NCBI GenBank assembly: GCA_020848855.1
Contig: JADLHH010000060.1
Coordinates: forward strand, 1-6,877
DNA: 6,877 nucleotides
Direction: 5' to 3'
Origin: Anaerolineae bacterium
GTDB lineage: Bacteria; Chloroflexota; Anaerolineae; Aggregatilineales; Phototrophicaceae
Numbering within the stretch: position 1 is the stretch's first letter; the number at the start of each line of letters is the position of its first letter. The notes under the pieces were generated by a model. The model worked only from the letters and a program-made list of their open reading frames with translations. It was not told where the DNA came from and did not search any database. Made by a program: the position numbers and the translations under genes. Shown one piece after another: positions 1 through 5,385 of the stretch.

Positions 1-1182
1 CACGGCGACGACCTGCTCAAGGTGCTGCTGCTGGGCAACGACGGCGAGATCACCGAGGACAATTTCCTGCGCACCGACACCATGATCATTGTCTCGATCA
101 ACCGGACGGCGGGCACAGTCGCGATGCTCAGCCTGCCGCGTGACCTGTACGTCTATATTCCCGGCTGGACGATGCAGCGCCTGAATCTTGCCTACATCCA
201 CGGCGAAGCGGGCGGCTGGGCGAGCGGCGGCTTCGGCTTGCTCCGGCAGACCCTACTCTACAATTTCGGCATCAACGTGCATTACTACGCGATGGTCAAC
301 CTGACCGGCTTCAAGGCGATTGTCGATGCGGTCGGCGGCATCGATCTGGCGGTGAACTGCGCGATTGAAGACCTGCCGCTGATCGACACCGAAGTTCCAC
401 GCGGGGCGTATCGCGCCAACGAGGAAGGCTATTATGTGCTGCCGGTCGGCTACTATTCGATGACCGGGGCGGAAGCGCTGTGGTACGCGCGCTCGCGGCA
501 CAGCAGCGACGATTTCGACCGGGGACGCCGCCAGCAGCAGGTGCTGCGCGCCGTATGGCGCAAGGCGCGGGACAGCGGGCTGCTCGGCAACGTGATCCCG
601 CTGTGGAACGAAGGCAGCCAGTACGTACAGACCGATATGACGCTGGAAGATATCCTCAGCCTCGTGCCGCTGGCGCTCAGCCTCGACCCCAGCCGGATCG
701 AGGATTTCCGGCTGATCCGCACCTATCACACGACGCCCTGGCAGCCGCCGGATGGCAGCAATGTGCAGGTACTGAATTACGAGCCGCTGCGCCAGCTTTT
801 GCAGGATTTCTACACCCCGCCCACGCAAAACCAGCTTGTCGCCGAAAGCGCGACCGTCAGTGTGCGCAACGGTACTGCCAACCCCGACTGGGATCGCGTA
901 GCGGCGGACTACCTGCTGCGGGGCGGCTTCGTTGCCCTCCCCGAAGGCGCTGCCGATAATGTCGGTTATACCGACACGATTCTGATCGACCACACCGGGC
1001 GCAGCAAGGGCAGCAGCCTGAGCGACATCGCGCAGGCGCTCAACGTCAAGCCGGAAAACGTGCGCGCCGAGCCAGATCCCAACCGCACCTACGATTTCGA
1101 GGTGATCCTCGGCGGCAGCTACAACTCGTGCGACTCGCACAGCGTGCTGCCCGTTGACCCGAACCCGGCGGCGGGTGGGTGA
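1..1182 (+). CDS. LCP (LytR-CpsA-Psr) family protein with C-terminal LytR_C domain, 5'-truncated by window edge
   Basis: The reading frame is open from base 1, with a TGA stop at 1180-1182 (393 codons visible). A GTG at 22 is internal to the domain (VLLLGND), so it is not the start. The true start and expected N-terminal membrane segment lie upstream. Counting from the first visible codon, an LCP domain covers roughly residues 6-190. It has LRTDT (R24, D26), SLPRD (R47, D48), a VDAVGGID segment (about 108-115) and the hallmark ARSRHSSDDFDRGRRQQ (about 164-180), whose Arg/Asp residues bind the polyprenyl-pyrophosphate substrate in this family. Residues about 284-377 (VSVRNGTAN onward) resemble LytR_C. 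LCP proteins transfer polyprenyl-linked glycopolymers to peptidoglycan or another envelope acceptor on the outer face of the membrane; the acceptor here is unknown. The family call is secure, the specific role is not. The gene is convergent with the aldo/keto reductase gene and unrelated to the rhamnose genes. Confidence 0.93.
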   Translation, partial: HGDDLLKVLLLGNDGEITEDNFLRTDTMIIVSINRTAGTVAMLSLPRDLYVYIPGWTMQRLNLAYIHGEAGGWASGGFGLLRQTLLYNFGINVHYYAMVNLTGFKAIVDAVGGIDLAVNCAIEDLPLIDTEVPRGAYRANEEGYYVLPVGYYSMTGAEALWYARSRHSSDDFDRGRRQQQVLRAVWRKARDSGLLGNVIPLWNEGSQYVQTDMTLEDILSLVPLALSLDPSRIEDFRLIRTYHTTPWQPPDGSNVQVLNYEPLRQLLQDFYTPPTQNQLVAESATVSVRNGTANPDWDRVAADYLLRGGFVALPEGAADNVGYTDTILIDHTGRSKGSSLSDIAQALNVKPENVRAEPDPNRTYDFEVILGGSYNSCDSHSVLPVDPNPAAGG

Positions 1183-1248
1183 GCGCCCATCTTAGCGTGA
1201 GAACGGATTCAAACAGTGGTATTGTAAGGGCGTTCAATGAGGGTGTTG

Positions 1249-1380
1249 AAAAACCCCTCACCCCGGACGCTGTGCATCCTGCCCCCTCTCCCACGTAAAA
1301 CGGGGCGAGGGGCGGCGATCCCCTTCTCCCCGCCTGCGTGGGAGAAGGGGTTAGGGGATGAGGGGGTTAGATCACTTTTT
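1249..1380. terminator. possible bidirectional intrinsic terminator formed by the palindrome
   Basis: The GC-rich stems between 1254 and 1366 end in T5 on each strand: 1376-1380 on the plus strand, and the complement of 1249-1253 on the minus strand. Both convergent genes, the LCP gene ending at 1182 and the aldo/keto reductase gene ending at 1425, would need a stop signal here. The T run lies about 10 nt past the stem on the plus strand, which is looser than a textbook terminator, so the call is tentative. Confidence 0.35.
1340..1366 (+). other. G-quadruplex-forming motif
   Basis: Four G runs follow each other on the plus strand: GGG (1340-1342), GGGG (1347-1350), GGGG (1354-1357) and GGGGG (1362-1366). 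The loops are AGAA, TTA and ATGA. This satisfies the usual G3+N1-7 pattern for an intramolecular quadruplex. It lies in the right arm of the palindrome, so it would compete with the hairpin. In RNA it would lie in the 3' untranslated region of the LCP transcript. Function is not shown. Confidence 0.5.
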
Positions 1381-1424
1381 AGACACCCTCATTGAACGCC
1401 CTTGCGTCATTTCAGTTGAGATTG

Positions 1425-2408
1425 TTACCAGCGCTGATGCACCAGCGGGCGAATCGAGGCGTCGTAAATGCGCGCGATTTCCGCCATCTGCGCTTCGGTG
1501 AGCGGCGGCAGGTCGGCGGCGGCGACGTTGTCCTCGACCTGTGATGGTCGTTTCGCGCCGGGGATGGCGCAGGAAACCGCGTCGAACATCAGAATCCAGC
1601 GCAGAGCGAACTGCGCCATCGTCGCGCCCGCCGGAACCAGCTTGCGGATTTCCTCGACCGCAGCTAAGCCAGTATCGTAATCGACGCCGGAGAACGTTTC
1701 GCCCATGTCGAACGATTCGCCGTGCCGGTTAAAGCTGCGGTGGTCGTCGGCGTCAAACGTGGTGCTGCGCGACATCTTGCCGGTCAACATACCGCTTGCC
1801 AGCGGCACGCGCGCCAGAATGCCGACCTTGCGCCGCTGCGCTTCGGGGAAGAACAGCGCTGCCGGGCGCAGTCGGAACATATTGAAGATGATCTGCACCG
1901 ACTGGACGTTCGGGTACTCGATCGCCTTCAGCGCTTCCTCGACCTTTTCCACGCTCACGCCGTAAAACCTGATCTTGCCTTCCTTGACCAGATCGTCCAG
2001 CGCGGCGAACACTTCGGGACGATAGTACACGTCGGTCGGCGGGCAGTGAAGCTGCACGAGGTCGAGGCTGTCCACCTCAAGGTTCTTCAGGCTGCGCTCG
2101 ACAAAGCGCGTCAGGTTTTCCTTGTTGTAACCATCGGCGGTGTGCGGGTTCAGCCGCCGCCCGGCTTTGGTCACCACGTAGAACGGCTCGCCGCGCTCCT
2201 TGCGCACGCGGGCAATCAACTGCTCGCTGTGACCGTCGCCGTACACGTCGGCGGTGTCGATCAGGTTGATGCCGAGGTCGAGCGCCCTGTGTAGCGCCGC
2301 TTTCGACTCCGAATCATCAACATGCCCCCATGCCGACCCAATCGCCCATGCCCCAAAGCTGATTTCCGAAACTTTCCAGCCGGTGCGTCCAAAATCGCGA
2401 AACTGCAT
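1425..2408 (-). CDS. aldo/keto reductase
   Basis: A 327-residue NAD(P)H-dependent oxidoreductase, full length for the family and predicted cytosolic as a single (beta/alpha)8 barrel. The catalytic tetrad is visible: D51 and Y56 in IDTADVYG, K81 in VVTK and H121 in LVQLH. The C-terminal half carries the cofactor region (ARVPLASGMLTGK, then IPGAKRPSQVEDN). The N-terminus (FGRTGWKVSEISFGAW) is typical of the large AKR group annotated only as 'aldo/keto reductase', so the substrate cannot be named. The ATG at 2408 is supported by AAAGGAG nine bases upstream. Only 6 nt separate it from the methyltransferase stop and its ribosome site overlaps that gene's last codons, so the two are probably co-transcribed and translationally coupled. 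Being downstream of rhaI, it could reduce an aldehyde such as lactaldehyde, but that is speculation. The stop is TAA at 1425-1427. Confidence 0.93.
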   Translation of the reverse strand: MQFRDFGRTGWKVSEISFGAWAIGSAWGHVDDSESKAALHRALDLGINLIDTADVYGDGHSEQLIARVRKERGEPFYVVTKAGRRLNPHTADGYNKENLTRFVERSLKNLEVDSLDLVQLHCPPTDVYYRPEVFAALDDLVKEGKIRFYGVSVEKVEEALKAIEYPNVQSVQIIFNMFRLRPAALFFPEAQRRKVGILARVPLASGMLTGKMSRSTTFDADDHRSFNRHGESFDMGETFSGVDYDTGLAAVEEIRKLVPAGATMAQFALRWILMFDAVSCAIPGAKRPSQVEDNVAAADLPPLTEAQMAEIARIYDASIRPLVHQRW

Positions 2409-2414
2409 CGGACT

Positions 2415-3104
2415 CTACTCCTTTGTGCCGATGGCGTAGATAAAGTAATGATCCGTGACTCGCACGTCCAGTTTGAACCCGGCGGTGGTCAGCGCCTCGC
2501 GCAGTTCGTCCGGCTCGTAGAATACCTTGACGATGGTGTAGGTACTGCCGTCGCTCAGGCGGCGGGTGCGGTAGATGTGTTCGTCGTCGCGCAGAGGCGT
2601 GTCGACTGCGCTGGAATTCGGCTCCATCCGTGAGTCGACCATGAAAACCCGCCCGCCGGGGCGCACCGCTCGGTAGACAGTCGCCAGGAAGCCAGCGAGA
2701 CGTTCCGGCGGCACGTGCGAGATCCAGAACGAGAAGGACACCAGATCGTATTCACGATCCGGCTGCCACTCAAACAGGTCGACCTGCCGATACTCGACAT
2801 TCGGCGCGCTCAGCTTCGCCCGGTTGATGGCGATCATCTCCGGCGAGGCGTCGAGCGCCGTTACGTGGCTGGCGAGCGCGGCGAGTTCCTGTGTCCAGAT
2901 GCCGGTGCCGCTGGCGAGTTCCAGCGCGTTCTCGACCGGTCCCAGCGTGTGGAGCGTCTCTCGCACGACCAGCACCTCGTCAAACCACAGCCGGTTGAGT
3001 TCCTCGCCGTGATCGTAGCGGTTGAGGCGGTAAAACCAGTCGTCGTACTCGCCGGAGCGCGCCCGGTAGTAAGCGATCTGTTCCTGGAGTATATCGTCGG
3101 TCAC
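2415..3104 (-). CDS. class I SAM-dependent methyltransferase
   Basis: A 229-residue protein with a Rossmann-type methyltransferase core. Motif I is LELASGTGIW (residues 61-70, E62 and the Gly-rich loop), followed by an acidic residue for the SAM ribose in TALDASPEM (D85). The motif II region is YRQVDLFEW (D109), and a motif IV/post-motif segment follows (YDLVSFSFWISHVPPER, about 119-135). RPGGRVFMVDS (148-158) matches the usual strand 5 region. The substrate is unknown; the fold also serves small-molecule, quinone and lipid methyltransferases. The start is GTG at 3104 with only a weak purine-rich stretch (GGTGGTG) upstream, so it is less certain. A lone TAAAAT -10-like box on the minus strand at 3151-3146 has no good -35 partner. 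The 80-bp gap to rhaI upstream permits read-through transcription. No biochemical link to rhamnose breakdown is evident. Confidence 0.88.
   Translation of the reverse strand: MTDDILQEQIAYYRARSGEYDDWFYRLNRYDHGEELNRLWFDEVLVVRETLHTLGPVENALELASGTGIWTQELAALASHVTALDASPEMIAINRAKLSAPNVEYRQVDLFEWQPDREYDLVSFSFWISHVPPERLAGFLATVYRAVRPGGRVFMVDSRMEPNSSAVDTPLRDDEHIYRTRRLSDGSTYTIVKVFYEPDELREALTTAGFKLDVRVTDHYFIYAIGTKE
2418..2424 (-). promoter_or_regulatory. Shine-Dalgarno site of the aldo/keto reductase gene
   Basis: The minus strand reads AAAGGAG, then 9 nt, then ATG at 2408. It lies inside the last coding codons of the upstream methyltransferase gene (stop TAG at 2415-2417), the classic layout for translational coupling. 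It fixes the start of the reductase. Confidence 0.75.
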
Positions 3105-3163
3105 GGCAGCACCACCAACGGACTAGGTGTACGATCATGCCGCCTATTTTACCCGGTGCATCG

Positions 3164-3190
3164 CCCTGAGTGCCATCACACCATTCAGGG
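3164..3190 (-). other. hairpin overlapping the rhaI stop codon
   Basis: CCCTGAGTG (3164-3172) pairs with CATTCAGGG (3182-3190): nine positions, one of them a G-T wobble, around a 9-nt loop. It includes the rhaI stop codon (TGA, 3187-3185 on the minus strand). No T tract follows in the direction of rhaI transcription, so it is not a standard terminator. It could stabilise the rhaI 3' end or attenuate read-through into the methyltransferase gene. Confidence 0.3.
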
Positions 3191-4399
3191 GGGATAACCG
3201 CCGCCGCCGTCGCTGGCTTTGCCGCGTGCTTCCGCGACGCGCTGCGCGTAATTGTCGCGCCGGTAAGCGGCGATGGGGTCGGGCTGCCGCCCCATTTCGA
3301 TGCGCGCCTGCGCCAGCAGCGGGCGCACGTCGGTCTCGAAGGCGTCGAGCAGAACCTGATGGGCGCCGAGTACGTCGCCTTCCGTCTGCCGCGCCCGCAG
3401 CATCGGGTAATCGACGATCAGCGCTTTGGCATACGCCACCTGACAGTTGACGATGCTTTGCAGCATGGCTTCCAGCTTCGGCTCGATATTGTGCGACTGG
3501 TCGATCATATAGGCGACATCCTTCGCCAGATCGCCCGCTGCCACCAGCTCGACGAAGATTTCGAACAGCTCCATCGGGTTGGTGCTGCCGACAATCAGGT
3601 CGTCGTCGGCATATTTGCGGGCGTTGAAGTGGAAGCCACCTAACCGCCGCTCGTCCAGCAGGAAGGCGACGATGTGGGCGATGTTCGTGCCCTGCGCGTG
3701 ATGCCCGGTATCGACCAGCACCTGCGCCTGCTCGCCCAGCTTGAGCGCCGTCGCGTATGCCATCCCCCAGTCGGCGAGGTCGGTGTGGTAGAAGGCGGGT
3801 TCGAAGAACTTGTACTCGACCAACATGCGCGACCCGGCGGGCAGGTACTTGTACGTCTCGGCGAGCGCCGCTTCCATGCGGTGCTTGCGCTCGCGGATGC
3901 TGTCCTGCCCGGCGTAATTCGTGCCGTCGGCAAACCACAGGCTCAGAATCCCGCTGCCCGTCTTGTCCATGATTTCGCAGCATTCGATCAGGTGGGCAAG
4001 CGCTTCCTCGCGCACGCTCGCGCTGGGGTGGGTGATGCTGCCGAGCTTGTAGTCCTCGTCCTGAAACAGATTGGGATTGACCGCGCCGATGCTGACGCCC
4101 TGCTGCGCCGCGTACTCTTTGAGCGCGACCCAGTCGTCGGTCTTATCCCAGGGAATGTGAATGGCGACCGACGGCGCGACTCCTGTCAGGCGATGAATGT
4201 AGCCGGCGTCGTCAAGCTTCTCGTGGATGTTGCGCGCCGCCCCGCGCCAGGGGAACGTCTTGAAGCGCGTGCCGCTGTTGCCATAGCCCCACGACGGCGT
4301 TTCAATGCGCTGCTGCTTCAGCTTCGCTTTCACCTGTTCGACGTTGATGCCTTTTGCGGCGAGCGCTTCGGCAAGAGCCGGGAAATTGTTTGCGTCCAT
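3185..4399 (-). CDS. rhaI: L-rhamnose isomerase (Pseudomonas-type, xylose-isomerase-like barrel)
   Basis: A 404-residue enzyme predicted to interconvert L-rhamnose and L-rhamnulose, the first step of the phosphorylative rhamnose pathway in the cytosol. It aligns by eye along its whole length with the Pseudomonas stutzeri-type isomerase, not the E. coli RhaA type. Shared blocks are [12 protein letters not shown] (35-46), HIPWDK (81-86), [13 protein letters not shown] (200-212), [12 protein letters not shown] (229-240), [14 protein letters not shown] (254-267) and MIDQSHN (298-304). Expected metal and catalytic residues are present: H81, E195, K197, D230, H257, D265, D267 and D300. The Gly-rich tail (GGGGYPP) is also like that family, so the protein appears complete. 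ATG at 4399 is preceded by GGTGA four bases upstream on the mRNA. It is divergent from the deoR-family gene and has a matched promoter and operator (see those entries). Broad sugar specificity (for example allose/psicose) is known in this family, so the substrate call rests partly on the RhaEW neighbour. Confidence 0.93.
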   Translation of the reverse strand: MDANNFPALAEALAAKGINVEQVKAKLKQQRIETPSWGYGNSGTRFKTFPWRGAARNIHEKLDDAGYIHRLTGVAPSVAIHIPWDKTDDWVALKEYAAQQGVSIGAVNPNLFQDEDYKLGSITHPSASVREEALAHLIECCEIMDKTGSGILSLWFADGTNYAGQDSIRERKHRMEAALAETYKYLPAGSRMLVEYKFFEPAFYHTDLADWGMAYATALKLGEQAQVLVDTGHHAQGTNIAHIVAFLLDERRLGGFHFNARKYADDDLIVGSTNPMELFEIFVELVAAGDLAKDVAYMIDQSHNIEPKLEAMLQSIVNCQVAYAKALIVDYPMLRARQTEGDVLGAHQVLLDAFETDVRPLLAQARIEMGRQPDPIAAYRRDNYAQRVAEARGKASDGGGGYPP

Positions 4400-4418
4400 T
4401 TTTCACCATGTGTATGAT
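4390..4418 (+). promoter_or_regulatory. candidate promoter of the DeoR-family regulator gene
   Basis: TTGCGT (4390-4395), a 17-nt spacer, then TATGAT (4413-4418) gives a fair sigma-70-type match with a predicted start near 4425. The operator-like site at 4435-4451 would then lie just downstream of the start, allowing autoregulation. A second TATGAT at 4463-4468 (with TTGCTT at 4441-4446, 16-nt spacing) is an alternative, but it would leave almost no leader before ATG 4489. Confidence 0.35.
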
Positions 4419-4469
4419 TGAAAAGTCAAAATGCTTTCTTTTGCTTGTGTTTGCCGTCAGTGTATGATT
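4410..4469 (+). repeat. pair of 10-bp direct repeats (GTGTATGATT) spaced exactly 50 bp
   Basis: GTGTATGATT occurs at 4410-4419 and again at 4460-4469 in the 89-bp divergent control region. Each copy contains TATGAT, a good -10 hexamer for the regulator gene. The second copy overlaps the predicted rhaI -10 box on the other strand. The reverse-complement core TCATACA also occurs at 5369-5375 in the leader of the aldolase gene. They may be duplicate -10 elements or protein-binding half-sites. Confidence 0.5.
4435..4451 (-). promoter_or_regulatory. candidate DeoR-family operator in front of rhaI
   Basis: On the minus strand this reads AACAC-AAGCAAAAGAAA. It matches the site upstream of the aldolase gene at 14 of 17 positions (12-base core with one mismatch), in the same orientation relative to the gene controlled. 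It begins 12 nt after the rhaI -10 box, so a bound repressor would block initiation or early elongation. Repeated GAAA/TTTC blocks are typical of operators of DeoR-family repressors such as AgaR (recalled knowledge). Being between the two divergent genes, it could also control the regulator itself. Confidence 0.55.
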
Positions 4470-4487
4470 TTTGGAAAGCTCTGTCAA
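4459..4487 (-). promoter_or_regulatory. rhaI promoter (sigma-70 type)
   Basis: The minus strand carries a perfect TTGACA -35 (4487-4482), a 17-nt spacer and a TACACT -10 (4464-4459, four of six consensus bases). Predicted initiation is near 4452, giving a leader of about 50 nt before the rhaI ATG. The -35 box abuts the start codon of the divergent regulator gene (ATG 4489). The same geometry recurs upstream of the aldolase gene, which strengthens the call. Confidence 0.6.
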
Positions 4488-4488
4488 C

Positions 4489-5271
4489 ATGTCTGAGCCA
4501 TTATTTGTCGAGGAGCGCCGCCGGGTCATCCTCGATCAATTGAAGGAGTTGGGGCGGGTCTCGGTCAAGACTCTGAGCGCCGCGATGAACGTCAGCGCCG
4601 TGACCATCCGCCAGGACTTGCGCGCGCTGGAAGAATTCGGGCTGCTCGAACGCACGTACGGGGGCGCGGTGCGCCGCGAAAGCACGAGCGTGCTGCCGGA
4701 GATGTCGTTTCACGTACGGGTCGGCAAGCTGCGTCACGAGAAAGACACCATCGCTGCCGCCGCCGCCGAACTGATCGAGGAAGGCTACACCGTTGCGCTG
4801 GATGCCAGCTCGACCGCCTTCGCCCTCGTCCCGCATCTGAAGAACTTCGAACGCCTCACCGTGATCACCAACAGCCTGATCATCGCCCAGAGCTTCCTCG
4901 ACAGCCCGAATATCAACGTGCTGCTGCCGGGCGGTCGCCTGCGCCGCGAATCGATCTCGATTGTGGGGCATCCCGAAGGCTTGCCCGACGTGAACCTCAA
5001 CATCGGCTTTTTCGGGGCGCGCGGCGTCTCGCTGCATGGCGGCATCAGCGATATAGACGCCGACGAGGTGGCAATCAAGCAGGTGATGGCGCAGCGCTGC
5101 GTGCGCGCTGTCGTACTGGCGGACGGCAGCAAGTGGGGGCAGGTCGCGCCATACACATTCGTCAAAACCGAGCGCGTGAGCCACATCATCACCAGCGACG
5201 ACGCGCCCGCCGAGATGATCGAGCAGTTCCGCGCGCGCGGCATTCGGGTTGACGTAGTGCCGCTCACCTGA
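4489..5271 (+). CDS. DeoR-family transcriptional regulator, probable repressor of the rhamnose genes
   Basis: A 260-residue protein of normal length for the family. Residues 6-61 form the N-terminal DeoR winged helix-turn-helix: RRRVILDQLKELGRVSVKTL, then recognition helix SAVTIRQDLRALEEFG (36-51) and the YGGAVRR wing (57-63). Residues about 80-240 form the sugar-phosphate sensor domain, with VALDASSTA (102-110), VITNS (125-129), LLPGGRLR (145-152), DADEVAIKQ (190-198) and VLADGSKWG (209-217). Effectors in this family are usually phosphorylated sugars, so rhamnulose-1-phosphate is a reasonable guess. ATG 4489 is chosen because it follows GGAAAG at 4473-4478 by 10 nt and starts at the usual place relative to the HTH. 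A TTG at 4471 in the same frame would add six residues but lies upstream of that ribosome site. It sits between divergent rhaI and co-directional rhaEW. DeoR-type rhamnose repressors (RhaR) are known in rhizobia, but orthology cannot be proved here, so no symbol is given. Confidence 0.92.
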   Translation: MSEPLFVEERRRVILDQLKELGRVSVKTLSAAMNVSAVTIRQDLRALEEFGLLERTYGGAVRRESTSVLPEMSFHVRVGKLRHEKDTIAAAAAELIEEGYTVALDASSTAFALVPHLKNFERLTVITNSLIIAQSFLDSPNINVLLPGGRLRRESISIVGHPEGLPDVNLNIGFFGARGVSLHGGISDIDADEVAIKQVMAQRCVRAVVLADGSKWGQVAPYTFVKTERVSHIITSDDAPAEMIEQFRARGIRVDVVPLT

Positions 5272-5305
5272 CGCGCCCGCGATTGTTCAGTGTCCATTTC
5301 ACTTT

Positions 5306-5334
5306 TTGACACGGCTTTTGATTCTGGCTAAACT
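5306..5334 (+). promoter_or_regulatory. promoter of the bifunctional aldolase/dehydrogenase gene
   Basis: A perfect TTGACA (5306-5311), a 17-nt spacer and TAAACT (5329-5334, four of six) form a sigma-70-type promoter with predicted initiation near 5341, about 45 nt before the ATG at 5386. It has the same -35 box, spacer length and TAnACT -10 as the rhaI promoter. It implies that the gene is not simply read through from the regulator gene, which ends at 5271. No convincing terminator separates the two. Confidence 0.65.
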
Positions 5335-5341
5335 GGTCAAC

Positions 5342-5358
5342 AACGAAAGCAAACGAAA
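5342..5358 (+). promoter_or_regulatory. candidate DeoR-family operator in front of the aldolase gene
   Basis: It reads AACGA-AAGCAAACGAAA, matching the rhaI site at 14 of 17 positions. It contains two GAAA blocks 10 bp apart (5345-5348 and 5355-5358), about one helical turn. Its core starts 12 nt after the -10 box, exactly as in front of rhaI, and lies 27 nt before the start codon. Position downstream of the predicted transcription start suits repression by blockage. Confidence 0.6.
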
Positions 5359-5385
5359 CCCCTTGAGTTCATACAGGCGAAGACG

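Larger units (their letters stand above)
1226..1403. repeat. 178-bp nested palindromic repeat with perfect 21-bp terminal inverted repeats (MITE-like)
   Basis: Bases 1226-1246 (beginning AAGGGCGTTCAATG) are the exact reverse complement of 1383-1403. After a 2-nt mismatch the pairing continues: A5 at 1249-1253 with T5 at 1376-1380, CCCCTCA at 1254-1260 with TGAGGGG at 1359-1365, CCCC at 1261-1264 with GGGG at 1354-1357 across a one-base bulge, and 1282-1295 with 1337-1350 (13 of 14 pairs). A second 10-bp stem (1320-1329 with 1341-1350) competes for the right arm. No coding frame of note lies inside and no clear target-site duplication flanks it. CCCCTC/GAGGGG intergenic palindromes of this kind recur in several bacterial groups, as I recall, including Chloroflexota. 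It fills most of the 242-bp gap between two convergent genes. It may be a non-autonomous mobile element or a REP-like repeat; one copy cannot decide. Confidence 0.75.

Noticed and set aside
253..1140. Minus-strand open frame (295 codons) opposite the LCP gene
   Set aside because: The plus strand has diagnostic LCP and LytR_C motifs over the same span; the minus product is low-complexity and resembles no family I know.
1214..1415. Target-site duplication flanking the 178-bp palindrome
   Set aside because: The bases just outside the 21-bp repeats (TTGT on the left, GCGT on the right) do not match, so no insertion footprint can be claimed.
3144..3983. Minus-strand 279-codon frame overlapping rhaI in another frame
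   Set aside because: Its Arg-rich product is a frame-shifted reading of rhaI, whose own frame has conserved metal-site residues.
3674..4417. Plus-strand 247-codon frame opposite rhaI
   Set aside because: Antisense shadow of rhaI; it also ends inside the divergent control region and shows no domain.
4471..4488. TTG at 4471 as the start of the DeoR-family gene
   Set aside because: The better ribosome-site match GGAAAG lies downstream of that TTG and is well spaced for ATG 4489; the six extra residues add nothing conserved.
4501..5184. Minus-strand 227-codon frame opposite the DeoR-family gene
   Set aside because: Antisense shadow; the plus strand encodes a canonical HTH and sensor domain.
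5289..5312. Possible terminator after the DeoR-family gene (AGTG/CACT followed by T5, or GTGTC/GACAC)
   Set aside because: Stems are only 4-5 bp with loops of 7-13 nt, and the T run is part of the -35 region of the next promoter, so a terminator call is not supported.
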